Assembly (NCBI GenBank): GCA_030015575.1
Contig: CM057344.1
Coordinates: forward strand, 593,968,410-594,032,409
DNA: 64,000 nt
Origin: Agapanthus africanus
Taxonomy: Eukaryota > Streptophyta > Magnoliopsida > Asparagales > Amaryllidaceae
Reading direction: 5' to 3'
Under the pieces are notes generated by a model that was not told the DNA's origin, made no database searches, and saw only the letters and a program-made list of their open reading frames with translations. The translations under genes and the position numbers were made by a program. Positions 34,236-45,589 of the stretch are shown here, piece by piece (position 1 is the first letter of the stretch; every line of letters begins with the position of its first letter).

Positions 34236-36440
34236 TATTAGTTGATGTATGCCCTAGAGGCCATTATTGTACATATGATGTACATTATAGTGGATGCTTG
34301 GACATTTATAGAAAGAACTTTCTTGCTCGACATGATAGTATGCTATCTGGTTGCTCTTTATCTTAACATGTACACTTGTCTCTTACTATCTTATGGTTAC
34401 ATGTTGATAAAGCCCTTAGGATGTGTACTTGACTACCAGGATTATGATGTAGATCATACTAGTGGGGTCATAGTAGTCCATAAGTTCATCCTTTAATGTT
34501 CCTAGTCGTAGGTGTATCGAGACGGGGAATCGATATACCAGAGTAGACTAGCGTATACACTTCTCGACCCATGAGATGGGCGATGGATGATCCCATATCC
34601 ATTGGTGTTTGACATCAGAGATGGTATACGGGTGCTCAGTGGGGACTGGGTACACTGGACGGACTTGCCGAGAACTTCTAGATGGTATTATACCTCATGT
34701 CAAATAGCAGTTCTCTGGTGACACTGGTACAGGTTAGTCTCTAGACCCGAGATCGTCATAGAGTCTTGTGTGATTCCCACTGTGTTTTGATTTCCACCTT
34801 ACCATGTTCAAGAGGACGTGCAAAACGGTGGTTTTTGGGTACAGTCCCGAGTCACATGGAGGCAATTAGCGATAGGAGGGGTTTCGTCTCTCCCGGTATT
34901 GGGGGTTGATGTTGCGCTGTGCTCGATTGGCCATAACAGGGAAGTCCCTGGCCATGGCTGATTTAGAGATTTACAGGTAAGTGTTATCAGTAGTTTCTCG
35001 ACCCGTTATGATCCTCACATCGGCATGACTTATCGGTTATTGGGGTCTGACGTTTACCCCCCTAGACTGGATATGCGACATATCAGACGAGGAGACCGGA
35101 CTGTATAGTAGTGTTACTGACACACTTTACAGGAGCTAGAGTGGGCTTTCTTGTTGATCTTCTGATCGCTCAATACCCGGATAGCCGTTACGTCCAGCTA
35201 GTACCGCTGACGGCTTATGGGTGCTTGATGTGATCATCACCTACTGCCGGCGTATTGACGAGTCTTTAGAGTCCTACATAGAGGTTTTACTGGCTCAGGA
35301 AAAACGAAGTAAGAGCACATATATGATATGTGCGGGACCGAGAATAATACGAGTATGTGATACCGTATTCTATTCCCGCGATATTTGTATCGGTCGGTTA
35401 TATGTGATATAGCCCGGTTATCGAATCAAGTGTTGATTCGATAAGTTGGTACATATAATATTAGTCGGTTATATATGATATAGCCGGATTATTAAATCAA
35501 GTGTTGATTTGATAATTTAGTGTATAATTGTATATTTGATATACTAGTTTACATTAACGAATATTAGCTCACTTAAGCATTTATTTTTCTCACATGTGCA
35601 CACTTAGTATGTATGTGATATATATTAATTGTGTTTTTTATTTTGTGTCATGGTTGTTGATACACACTAAAATGGGTGTATGAGACTTACACCATACTAA
35701 TTATAATGTAGGGTTTAAATATTTAAAGTAAATCCAAATTAGTGGATAATTGCTCACATGCATGAAGCTTGTAGAAGCTTGTGAATGCATTGACTTAGTC
35801 CACTCATTTTGTTTCACTAAAGATATTTATTAACCTAACCATTATAATTTAGCCATGGTTATGTCTCTACATGAGTTAGATATATGATACAAACTCACCC
35901 ATGGTTGATTCTCTCGCCTCATTAGTTCATTCTCATCTCTTGACTTCATCTTCTTCATCCTTGAGAAAAAGCTTGCTAGCTTTTTCCAAAGTGAGAAAAT
36001 ATTGTGAGAAAAATAAAACTAAAGTGAGCCCACTTCCTACTTCATCATCCTCTACTAGATTAGCACTTTAGTATAGGGTGTTAGTTTCACTAATCTCTCA
36101 TTAGTGAAGTAGCAGCTTGAGTTACTGTCTCCTCGACGTAGATCATCTTCGGCCTCGAAGACTTCAAGCAAGATCATTCCTTTCATCTTGAGAAGCCATG
36201 TAAGAGTCCGGGAGTTCCATGATCGCAGCGAAGGGTCCACTACAAAGAGCTATTGAAGTGAAGGATCGGTCTACAAAGGTTGTATTCCGTTATCACTTAG
36301 ATGTAAAGTAGTTTACTTTCTAGTTTAGCTCCTAAAACTCTAGTTAGATCCTAGGTTAGGGTTGTTTGGCACACTAAATTTTTAAATATGGCGTGTTTTG
36401 TGCCTTGTGGAACCTTGTGGTTGTGCCTAAGAACCCTACA
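34236..36440 (+). repeat. 3' LTR of element D
   Basis: Pairs with 26606-28805. Ends CCCTACA at 36440, directly followed by the GTAAT duplication. Confidence 0.92.
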
Positions 36441-36445
36441 GTAAT
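36441..36445. other. Target-site duplication, right of Angela
   Basis: GTAAT, identical to 26601-26605. Confidence 0.95.
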
Positions 36446-37320
36446 GACTTGATCAGAGAATCTCGTGCCTTTTTAGACAGGAGAAGGGCATCCAAGATAC
36501 TCAATTGTGAGGGTATCTTCCTCAGATGTGCCAGGACATTGTAATCCACCTTGTTCTTCTTGAGCGGGTCCTTGGCTGTCAGCTCTTCGACGACTCGATC
36601 ATCGAGGGCGATATCCTCAGGGACTTTTTCCTTTCCCTTATCTTTTTTGTTCGATCTCTTGTTTGTAGGTCAGAGATTCTTTTCGGGCAACGTACGACTA
36701 CGCAGTTGAATATTTTCACAGTTCTTTATCTCCTCCTCTTTTCCTGAGGTGGATTCTTTGAAGAGAGGGCCGAGAGCTATTTCTTCATCAGAATCGCTTC
36801 CGAAGGTGAGAACTTGCGATCCCCCGGAATCAACCATGTGACAGTTGCCGGCAGTTCTTTTGTGCTCATCTGCCGTGCTTCTCTGCTCCCGACGAGCCTT
36901 GCGCTTCAATCGCTTGAAGTATTGCCGGTAAGCCACGTATCCCTGCCACCACTTTTTAAAGGTCATGCACTCTTCAGTAGAGTGTGTAATCCTCTGATGG
37001 TATAAGCAGTAGTTAGAATGTACATCCGCTTCGTCAAGGTATATACTGCTAGGAGTATCTCCTTTGAAAGGTGGCAGCTTCATTCCCATTGACAGGGCTT
37101 TAGCGAACCGTTTCCTTGCCTTAAGCTTGCTTTTGTCTGCCGCGGGTGTGCTTCAATCTGGTTGGAGCGCTTTGCGACTCATCCCTACCATGACTTCTTC
37201 AGCTTGATGCCGACGCCTGGCTCTTTCGAATATGGTCATTTCATGCTCTTGATCAGGTTTGCTCTTTTGACAGGCTTCGTTCAGTAGCATGTCGATCATT
37301 TCGTCTGACGGTTCCAAGGA
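36446..37320 (-). pseudogene. Tat-1 pre-protease block with second CHHC zinc module
   Basis: Fossil block. 'YCLYHQRITHSTEECMTFK' near 36960-37020 has the same C-x2-H-x4-H-x4-C spacing. It is followed by a basic run ('FKRLKRKARREQR'), 'LTFGSDSDEEIALGP' near 36780 and the 'LAHLRKIPSQLSILDALL' segment near 36470-36530. The last matches 'VLAHLRKLPSLLSIYDAL' of Tat-2 near 49700. The reading continues beyond the Angela insertion into 26600. Confidence 0.75.
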
Positions 37321-37332
37321 TTTTGGCACCGA

Positions 37333-39182
37333 TCATGCCCCCAGCTCCTCTACATTATGTTCTGATGCCGAGGGAGCTTCTTCGTCATTTATTGGTGAAT
37401 TAGAGATCATGTGACAACTTGCCACATAATTCTCAGGTTCTTCTGACGAGTCTTCTCCCTCATCATTGTCATTATCTCCGCTCTCAAGGATATGGTTGAG
37501 AAACTCTTGGAGCGTGACCGGGGTTCGCGCCTTCTGGTTATATTCCTCTAGTGCGTCAATATGCTTTTGCAAATCTGTGCGTTTGTCATCAGACTGGGCG
37601 GGCTTTGTGGTCTTCTTTTTCTTCTTCGAAGACTTCGATGGCTGGGCCTGGGTATTTTGTCCATCGTTACCAGTTCTCGGTGTTGGGCGCGGTTTCAGCA
37701 TCCCCTCAATGATTTCTAGCTCTAGCTGGCTTTTCCACCTGATCGCCGGGCATGCTTGAAGATCTTTCAGCATTCTTTTAGTTTTTGCCAAGAGAACAAC
37801 TTCCCATGGAGCTTCCTCTATAAATGAGCATGATGCCCTCGGCGTGCCCATCTTTTTCGGAGCGTGAGGTTGTGGCGGGTTTACCTTCCAGTTTTCAGAC
37901 AGCGCGAATTTGTCTTGTTGGTACTGGTCCTCAATCCAGTTCTTGAAGACGAAGCAATCTTCGATTGGGTGGCCCATTATTCGATGGTAGGGGCAATAGT
38001 TGGGACTGTTGACGTCACCAGGCTGCAGTAGGCGTTTCGGATCTAGCAGGGTGATGAGCCTGTTGCGCACTGCTAGTTCGAACAGTCTCCTCATTTTATC
38101 CCGGGGAAACGAGTAAGGACGTCTCAATTTCTCATCGAGGAATCGCAGTTTGTTGCCTTGGCGAGCAGCTGGTTTCGGATCACTAGGCTGTTGCTGAGCG
38201 TTGGCGCGAAGGTCGCTTTCCCTTTGCCTTTTTCATTTCGAAGCTCCGTTTTCGAGGAGGGCAGTCTATGGCCCATCTGGTCCATTTGGGCCAACTTATC
38301 GATCAAAGCCTGGAAGGTGGTCGGCTTGAAAAACATCATAAACTGGGATATATTCGCCTGCGGATCGAGGGTCTCTACAAACATGCCCATGGCAGGAGCT
38401 TCTTCTATGTGTTGTTCGCATTTCGACCATAGGGTCTGCCACCGAATTGCATACTGAACCTAAGTCTCTCCTGGCTTCACTCTGGCATTGATCAATGCAG
38501 TGATCGGGATGCGCTCGCTAGCGCTTGCGAAACGCTGGGTGAACAACAGCTCCATTTCTGTAAACATTTTGACGGATTCATTCGGAAGTTCTGAGTACCA
38601 TTCAAATGCCGTCTCCGCTAAGCTGCCGACGAACTGGCGAAGCAGCAGTTTGTCGTCACCTCCAGTATTGCCGCATAGAGCCCTGAACTGAGCGACGTGC
38701 TGATGGGGATTGCCCGTCCCCTTATTCACATGAAATTTATGGATCGTGTATCTTAGCGGGTACTTAATTTGATCGTACCAGCTCGGATAGGGTCGCCCAG
38801 TTCGGACGACTTGGCCGGCAGCTTCATTTGCCTGATGAGCTCGTATTTGTTGAGCTATGTAGTCATCAAGCGCAGCTTTCGAGATCGTCTCCTCTCTGGC
38901 TGCTGATAAAGCCAGAAGAGGGTTTGATGTCTCCCCTCTGTCGCCTTCGATGATTATTGGGGGATCTTCGGCTGGAGGGTCCGGCTGGATCATCATCCCC
39001 ACCATGTCTTGGAACAGGAGCGCCATTTGTTTCATGTTAGATGCTTGTTCCGCGGCCTCTTTGTCTTTCTTTTCGAGCATCCTTTGGAGGAACTTGGCGT
39101 CGGTTTCCTGCTCCTGGCGTTGATCCGACGATACTTCCGGGCTTTCCTTCTGCCCAGTAAGTGCAGCCATCTTTATCAGCAT
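37333..39182 (-). pseudogene. Tat-1 gag with first CHHC zinc module
   Basis: Capsid-like part: 'PYPSWYDQIKYPLRYTIHKF' near 38740-38800, 'HVAQFRALCGNTGGDDKLLL' near 38650-38700 and 'FVGSLAETAFEWYSELP' near 38600. Then the zinc module 'YCPYHRIMGHPIEDCFVFK' near 37950-38000. The C-terminal part is lysine and acid-rich. Order and wording match Tat-2 gag at 47735-49000. Gag packages the RNA and zinc modules bind it (family knowledge). Broken. Confidence 0.85.
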
Positions 39183-39263
39183 CTCTTGGAGTTTCTGTTG
39201 TTGCTCCAGAGCCTTTGTTACTGATCGTGTAAGTGGTCGATGACCTCCAAAAGCACGGCTTTT

Positions 39264-40388
39264 TTATTTTCTGGAAGCCATATAGATGGTGTGCACTACC
39301 ATGCCCCCAGACTTGGGGCGTGTGGATTCAGCGCCTTTGAGATTTGTCGTAGGCACGGAGATCTTCTCCGGCCTTCCCTTTTTATGGGCGGTCGAAGTTG
39401 AGGGGGCTGTTGCAGACGATATTTTTCGTGATATGATGATGGGATGATCCCCCTCTTGCCAAACCTTCATTTTCTTTGATCGGCGGGAGTAGTCTTTGTC
39501 AATTACAGAGTCTTGGACTCTTCGCCAGACCCTATGGATTTTGGAGGACAGCCGTTGAGAGGGTTGTTCTGGCTTCGCTTTAGAAACATTTTCAGTGGGT
39601 AGAGGAGACCTTTTCAACACAGCAGTCGGAGAGTTCTTGCGCACCCTCATGAGCGGCTCAAAGTTATTCCCAGTTGGAACAGCAGCGTCAATTTCCATCA
39701 TCGGAGCTGGTGGAGTCAGTCCAGAGGGAGAGTTGCCCCCAGTTTTTCTCACTCGGTGCCAGTGGCGACGTCGAGCATGTCTTGCAGATGGGACTGGCTC
39801 AGTTACGGGGGTAGCTTCATCATGCCCCCTGTTCTGGTGAAGGGCTGCTGGGGTCAACCTGTCGAAGACTGACGTCCGCTGAGAGGGAACGATCAATCTT
39901 GCAAAGACCGACTTTTTGGTAGGGGAAGCATTTTTAACGACCCCGCCTGCAGCAGGAGTTGGAATGGCCAGTCTTGCGAAGACCGATCCCTTAGCAGGAG
40001 AAGCCCCTTTGACGACTTCGTCTATCGGAGTTGGAATGGCTATCTGCTTCGGGATAACTCTTTCAGGTATTGCAGGCCTCTTTACGGGCCCACTGGAGCT
40101 TAGGCTCAGCCTGTCAAAGACTGATGTAGTAGACTTGGAAGACCCGTTGAGAGGGGCCGCGATAGTTGCAAGCCGGTCGAAGACCGACTTCTTTGGAGCT
40201 TCCTGTGACGGCACTGGAGCGTTGAAGCTTGTTGGCGGGATCATGGTCCCGAAGAACAACCCAGTGGTGGCCTGTGTCACCAGTTCCACCGGCATTGCGA
40301 AGATGGAGGCCGCTTGGGGCTCGTAAGTTACTCCTCCAGACAGAGCGGAGCGGGAATTGTTATTGCAATTGGTGCAGTTGGAAGCCAT
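39264..40388 (-). CDS. Tat-1 ORF1 (extra protein before gag)
   Basis: An open frame from a Met at 40388 (374 codons; an in-frame Met at 40523 lies in the primer-site leader and is less likely). No known fold recognised. It is low-complexity and basic, with five copies of SVF[DA]RL between 39855 and 40195 and a Ser/Pro/Lys-rich middle. It ends with 'MVVHTIYMASRK', close to 'YVIHTVYMAGG' in Tat-2 ORF1. Extra ORFs upstream of gag are established for Tat/Ogre elements. Function unknown. Confidence 0.7.
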   Translation of the reverse strand: MASNCTNCNNNSRSALSGGVTYEPQAASIFAMPVELVTQATTGLFFGTMIPPTSFNAPVPSQEAPKKSVFDRLATIAAPLNGSSKSTTSVFDRLSLSSSGPVKRPAIPERVIPKQIAIPTPIDEVVKGASPAKGSVFARLAIPTPAAGGVVKNASPTKKSVFARLIVPSQRTSVFDRLTPAALHQNRGHDEATPVTEPVPSARHARRRHWHRVRKTGGNSPSGLTPPAPMMEIDAAVPTGNNFEPLMRVRKNSPTAVLKRSPLPTENVSKAKPEQPSQRLSSKIHRVWRRVQDSVIDKDYSRRSKKMKVWQEGDHPIIISRKISSATAPSTSTAHKKGRPEKISVPTTNLKGAESTRPKSGGMVVHTIYMASRK

Positions 40389-40516
40389 TGATCTTCTTTT
40401 CTCTTCTGCACGGAGCAAGACACCAAATCTTAGTACCTCGAATCCATAGGCAACCATAGCAGACCGCGATTTGTTCGCGAAACACGACACACGAAGTGGA
40501 GTGGAAAGAGGAAAAG

Positions 40517-40539
40517 GTCCCACCGGGCGTGCCAGAATC
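40517..40539 (-). other. Primer-binding site of Tat-1
   Basis: On the minus strand TTCTGGCACGCCCGGTGG follows the LTR edge directly. Nearly the same string follows the Tat-2 5' LTR (46403 on). The tRNA is not assigned. Confidence 0.65.
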
Positions 40540-41639
40540 TGTTCACCACCGAAAGACGCGACCGGGACGTTTGGGACGTCTGGCCTGAATTTTAGGGGCA
40601 GATGCTATTTGGTTTTATCTGTCCACCTCTCCGAAGATGCCAAGTTGATTTATGGCACCATGTATCGGAGGTTTAGACAGATGCGGCCACTGTAGCAGAC
40701 TTTGTCAGATTCCCCCTCGTTTGTGACGGGGTTTTGATTGTGGGGACGCTCTCCCCTGCAGGCGCAAGCCCCTGCAGTTAATTACGTTACCGCGTAGCGA
40801 TAACCACTTTCTCCTTCTCCAGATGTTCACTTCGTGTCGTGTATGTTTGTTTTGTTTTAGGTTGCCCGTGGATTGTATACGGAGACTAATTTATGTTGTC
40901 GCCCGTAGGACGAGGATTAGTCCAAATCCGTAGTTTCTTAGATTTGGGTTTGGTTTGTTTTAAGGCTCGTTAATCTTGTTTGAGATTAAGATCAACTTAA
41001 ATGTTTGTTGAGGATACGTTAGTCTAATTTTAAACTAAGATCTACTCAACGGGATTTTGGGATCATTTAGATCCAACGAAAGAGCATTTGGGCTCTATCG
41101 TTTTAGTTTAAGGACGTCACGATCTATTGGGTTTAAGGACATCATAGTCCATGAAGTTTAAAGACCTCATAGTCCGTAGAGTTTAGTTTAGGGACGTTGC
41201 GGTCCATCGGGTTTAAGGACATCATAGTCCATGGAGTTTCTGGTTGTAGGGACCCGCTGCCTCTCTGAAGACGTTGAAGAATTACAATGACACATATCAG
41301 AGGTGTGAAAAGATGTACCCTTGAACCAATGTTGGTTGAGAGATCTGTAGTCAGGTTTGGGACTAAGACCAATTAAAGAGATTGTGAGCACATGGGCTTG
41401 GTTGATCCGAATTAGGGACTTGTGACCAACTTGGGCTCAGTCCACTCAATTTTGAATAAATGTTGAACATTTGTTTGGGCTCAGTCCACTCAGTTTTAAA
41501 TAAAATGTTGAACATTTGTTTGGGTTCAGTCCCTTTTTGATCAACAATGCTGAGTATTGATTTGGGTTCTAACACCCCTCTTTCCTTTTGTTTTTTTTTA
41601 TTGAGTGTGGAACACTCTTTATGGCGCTGAGCTCTATTT

Positions 41640-42010
41640 ACAGAGCGCTCTTTATTTCATCAGCGCCCACGTGAGGAGCACGTGGAGCGCTCGACGCTGA
41701 GCGCCAAACTTGGAGTGCTATGGCGCTTTTTATAAAATAGCGCCCACGTGAGGAGCACGTGGAGCGCTCAGCGCTGAGCGCCAGACTTGGAGTGCTAAGG
41801 TGCTTTTTATAAAATAGCGCCCATGTGAGGAGCACGTGGAGAGCTTAGCGCTGAGCGCCAGACTTAGAGTGCTAAGGCGCTTTTTATAAAATAGCGCCCA
41901 TGTGAGGAGCACGTGGAGCGCGCGCTGAGCGCTAACCAATGAGTGCATAGCACTCTTTATTAAGTAGCGCCCACGTGAGGAGCACGTGGAGCGCTCGGCG
42001 CTGAGCGCCA
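41640..42010. promoter_or_regulatory. Tandem units with paired G-boxes and AGCGCT palindromes
   Basis: Five units, each with CCACGTG-AGGAG-CACGTGG (some CATGTG variants) followed by GCGCTCAGCGCTGAGCGC. By position they lie downstream of the presumed TATA, in the R/U5 part of the LTR. CACGTG is a bHLH/bZIP site. A role is inferred, not shown. Confidence 0.65.
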
Positions 42011-42049
42011 GGCACTATTTTTGGCAGTTTTGATCAATTCGGTGCTCTG

Positions 42050-42815
42050 AGAATTAAATTCTCGTTTGTGAGAGATTTTGTCTCATGAATCTAAGAACAA
42101 AGTTCTTCTTTTATAAGGAGATGATGTGATCTCTTTTGTTTTTCTTTATGAGAGACTTTGTCTCATGGATCTAAGAACTAAGTTCTTCTTTATGAGAAGA
42201 TGCTATGATCTCTTTTGTTTTTCTTTATGAGAGACTTTGTCTCATGGATCTAAGAACTGAGTTCTTCTTTTATGAGGAGATGCTATGATCTCTTCTGGTT
42301 TTTCTTTACCTTGAAGAGAGGTAGTTATCGCCGTGAACTCTGAAGTTTATGGGGGAGTTCTTCTGTTCTTCTTCTTTCAATTTTGAAACTTATGGGGAGG
42401 TTCTTCTTTTCTTCTTCTTTCAATTTGTAACTTATGGGGAGGTTCTTCTCTACAAGACTTGGGTACTAAATATAGGGGAGGCTGATTTGTTGAATCAGTT
42501 AAGGAGATCTCTCATTGAGAGATCTCTAATTGATTTGGGGATTTTATCCACCGTTGGATCTTTGATCCAAAGACTTCTGTTTTACAGAAGACATTTTTCT
42601 TGTTTTTAATAAGATTGGGAAAATATTTTCCCATACAGAACTTATTCTGTATCTTGGTGATTTTTTATCACCATTGGATCTTTGATCCAACGGTGCTCTG
42701 ATTTACAGAGCACAATCTTTCTTATTTGGAAAGATTTGAGGGGTATTTCCTCAACAGAATATAATTCTGTAATTTGATAATTTATCATCTTCGTTGGATC
42801 TTTGATCCAATGGTG
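42050..42815. repeat. Short palindromes with constant A/T-rich core
   Basis: GAGAATTAAATTCTC, GAGAGACTTTGTCTC, AGAACTAAGTTCT, GGATCTTTGATCC and CAGAATATAATTCTG, several repeated two to four times. This is the same layout as 1078-2245 with other arms. Confidence 0.7.
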
Positions 42816-43119
42816 GAGAATATTTAGTTCTAGCGCTGGCGCTCTCGTGCTTTGCACGTGAGGCGTTGCCCCATAGTCTTTGACTCTTGGCGCTGGCGCT
42901 TTCGTGCTTTGCACGTGAGGTGCTGCCTCAGGGTCTTTGACTCATGGCGCTTGCGCTCTTGGCGCTGGCGCTCTCGTGCTTTGCATGTGAAGCATTGCCT
43001 CAGAATCTTTGAGTCTTAGCGCTGGCGCTCTTGGCGCTGAAGCTCTCGTGCTTTGCACGTGAGGCGCTGCCTCAGTTCAAATTTGGAACAGATCTTTGCT
43101 CTCTGATTGGGGGAAACAT

Positions 43120-43711
43120 AGATATTTATTAACCCAACCATTATCTTTAGCTATTGTTTAGTCTCTACATGAGTTGATATGAGATATTTTCTCACCCATG
43201 GTTCAACACTTGATCACCTGATCATTTTCTTCATCTCCTTCCTTGCTCTCTAGCTCTAAAGAGAGAAGTAAAAGAAAAAGGGAAAAATAATTCTGAAGTG
43301 AGCAAAATTCCTACTTCACCAATCTATACCAAACTAGCCATTTAATATAGATTGTTTCTTTCACTAATTCTCAATTAGTGAAGAGGTAGCTTGAGTGAGA
43401 TTCTTCGACGTAGATTATCTTCGGCCTCGAGAACTTTGAGCAAGCTCGTTCCTTTCGCCAAGTGGAGCATAAAGAGAGTCCGGGACACCACTACTTAGAG
43501 CAAAGGGACTACTACACGGAGCTTTAGAAGTGAAAGACCGGTCTACAAAGGTTGTATTCCTATTTCACTTAGTGTAAAGTTGTTTACATGTTTTATAAAC
43601 CCTAATTCTCTAGTTAGATCCTTGGTTCGGGTTTGTTAGCACACTAGATTTTTATAAAATTGCATGCTTGATGCCTTCCTAAACCTAGTAGTCGTGCTAA
43701 AGAACCCAACA
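43120..43711 (+). mobile_element. 3' part of an Angela-like LTR (plus orientation)
   Basis: Matches the last ~600 bp of the element D LTRs (from 'GATATTTATTAACC' to the terminal ACA), clearly more diverged than the element D LTR pair. Solo fragment, no gene. Confidence 0.85.
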
Positions 43712-43913
43712 GTCAATACGTCAGCAGTAGGTAATGATCACATCAGTTACCTAAAAGCCGTCAGCGGTACTAGCTAGACGTAACGGCTACCCAGGTATTG
43801 AGCGAATAGAAGATCAACAAGCAAGCTTATCCAAACACCCATGAAGATTATAAGTAACACTTATCGTACAGTCCGGTCTCTTCGTCTGATATGTCGCATA
43901 TCGAGTCTAGGGG
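43712..43913 (-). mobile_element. Middle part of an Angela-like LTR (inverted)
   Basis: Reverse complement of the element D LTR segment around 27420-27625. It abuts the 3' end of the preceding LTR fragment exactly and is cut by the Athila LTR on its right. Confidence 0.85.
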
Positions 43914-44834
43914 TGGAATTGATTGATGAATTTTTTAGAGTTGTGTTGTAATCGCAATCAATAACGGTGTCGGTGTAGCTAGACCGAGATGAGTACGGGC
44001 CGTCCTCAGGGAAACGTTGAATCTTTTAATCTTACTTTAGGTGTATTGATTAGGAAAGGAGGAAGAATAATGAATAGTGAAGAATGGTTGTAGATTCTAG
44101 ATCCATGTCAAACATGGATGCAGGATATAGATCTAGATTAAATACGGATGTAGGTTTTATATTAGAAGGGGGCTTGTAGGGTTCGTTAAGATTTAGTAGT
44201 CATGAATGATTAATTAAAGATTACTCCTCTTATTCTTTAATAGATTTAAAATTAGATCGACGGTGATGCATGTAGATTAGGGTTTCTGGAGGGAATAGGG
44301 TTCCCTCTCTTAACCCCTACCTTAACATGGATCTCCGTTCATGTCTAGCCTTTACCAAAACAATCGTTAATCTAATCTCTAATCGCATTCGTGGCTCCCA
44401 ATGAATTGGTAGCGCGCCCGATTAGGATGTTAATGATTCTTTTGGTAAAGTTTATAAACTTTATAAGACATAAAAAGAGTTTAAGGATCTTCATCATCCA
44501 TTAATCTACCATAATCCTACGAACCCTAACAAGTGGAGAATTACTCGTGCATGTTGGGAAAAGAAAAGATAGAAATCATGAAGAAAATAAAATGCAATAG
44601 AATAAAACTACCTGTATTAATCAATAAGATCAAGTACACTTTGTTCCTTTAGAAAATGATTACAAAACCCTAGTTTGCTTCTCGATCTCTTCTTAAGGAG
44701 GTAGATGAACTGTTGATGATCAACCAGGATTCTTGAGCCGTCGTGGATTTCATGATCGCGTCGGTTTGATGATCTTTCCAAGAGGCTCTCGGTCCTTATT
44801 TATAGTCACAGAGCCAGAACCCTAGTTTCCTAAT
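43914..44834 (-). repeat. Athila-type 3' LTR, outer part (element F)
   Basis: Starts TG at 43914-43915 and reads as LTR sequence with a minus-strand TATAAATAAGG near 44795-44805. It continues at 58439-59055 beyond Tat-2, giving an LTR of about 1.5 kb, normal for Athila. No gene; simple noncoding sequence otherwise. Confidence 0.65.
44830..44834. other. Target-site duplication, left of Tat-2
   Basis: CTAAT, identical to 58434-58438. Confidence 0.93.
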
Positions 44835-45589
44835 TGTTGGGGTAAAAATTTACACCCCGGTTGACCAAGTCAAAATCAAAGTCAACTCCAAGCCAAGTGG
44901 GCCCAAGCCCAGATCCAGTGGGCCCATGCCCGGGTCGAGCCCGAACATGAAGCGGCCGGCCTCCCCCATGCCAAGATAAAAATTTTGTAATAAATAATTT
45001 TGTTGTATTTCTTTTATTTTGTTTTATGAATAAATGTAAGAAAAATAGGCATAAAGCCAAATTTTTGTAAAACCCATGGCTTATGTGCGAAAAAAAATGG
45101 CACATGAGCCATGAGATAGGCAAAATGCCATTTTGTGAAACCCAAGGGGCTATGTGTAAAGTGTATGGCCTATAAGGCAAAAATAATGAAATATCTCAAT
45201 AACTTTTTTCTCTCTCCAAAAAAATTTTTAGATCTGAGATCTTTCTCCTTCCTCGAGGTTCTAAAACCTTCTTCTTTCTTTTGAATTAAATCAAGAGTTT
45301 TACTCTTCATTTTATAAAACTAAATAGTTTTTCACCACAAAACCCATAAAGGGGAACTCAGATCTTCCATTAGATCTCAAAAAGAAGAGATTTTTAACAT
45401 CTCACATCTCTTGATCTTCAAGATCCTGCCAACAGAGGAGGAAGAAGGAGACCCATCTCCAGAAACCCCACTTTGGGGAAGAATTAGGGCTCAAAGGGAG
45501 AAGCCCTTCATCAGCTTCAAAACAGCTTAGGAGTTTTCACTCCACCCTAATTTCTCTTTTAAGAATTTCTGGGGCTAAAAGCCTCTTTT

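Larger units (their letters stand above)
26606..36440 (+). mobile_element. Angela-type Ty1/copia element (element D) inside Tat-1
   Basis: Plus-strand element with 2.2-kb LTRs, an initiator-Met primer site, a purine tract and perfect GTAAT duplications. Parts left to right are leader, a small protease-bearing frame, integrase, then RT and RNase H, the copia order. The RT/RNase H text closely resembles BARE/Angela elements ('GMDYDETFSPVAML', 'LYVDDILLI', 'KGFLP', 'VADST.EA.YIAA.DAAKEAVW'). No recognisable gag remains. Broken, with several breaks. LTRs differ by about 4-5% over the first 300 bp compared by eye, so an age of roughly two million years at a grass-like rate (rate assumed). Confidence 0.92.
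13242..43119 (-). mobile_element. Tat-lineage Ty3/gypsy element Tat-1 (element C), host of element D
   Basis: Minus-strand element. From right to left: 5' LTR (40540-43119), primer site, ORF1, gag, zinc modules, protease, RT, RNase H, second (archaeal-type) RNase H, integrase, a long 3' region with minisatellite, an antisense plant-mobile-domain gene, a purine tract and a 3' LTR remnant. Extra ORF1, dual RNase H and a repeat-rich 3' region are hallmarks of the Tat/Ogre group (established). The retained LTR pieces do not overlap in sequence: the left piece looks like the U3 edge and the right one like the rest. They therefore cannot be used for dating. Broken, roughly ten breaks. The Angela element interrupts it at 26606-36440. 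Confidence 0.8.
40540..43119 (-). repeat. 5' LTR of Tat-1 (outer edge missing)
   Basis: Inner edge TGTTCACC at 40540. It carries a GTATACAATCCA element (minus sense, 40869-40880), GGAC-N6-GTCC hairpins (41110-41235), a paired G-box array (41640-42010), palindromes such as GAGAATTAAATTCTC and GGATCTTTGATCC (42050-42810) and a second CACGTG-bearing array (42830-43080). A TATA-like CTATATTTAG (minus) lies near 42470. The outer edge is replaced by a copia LTR fragment at 43120. No gene. Confidence 0.7.
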
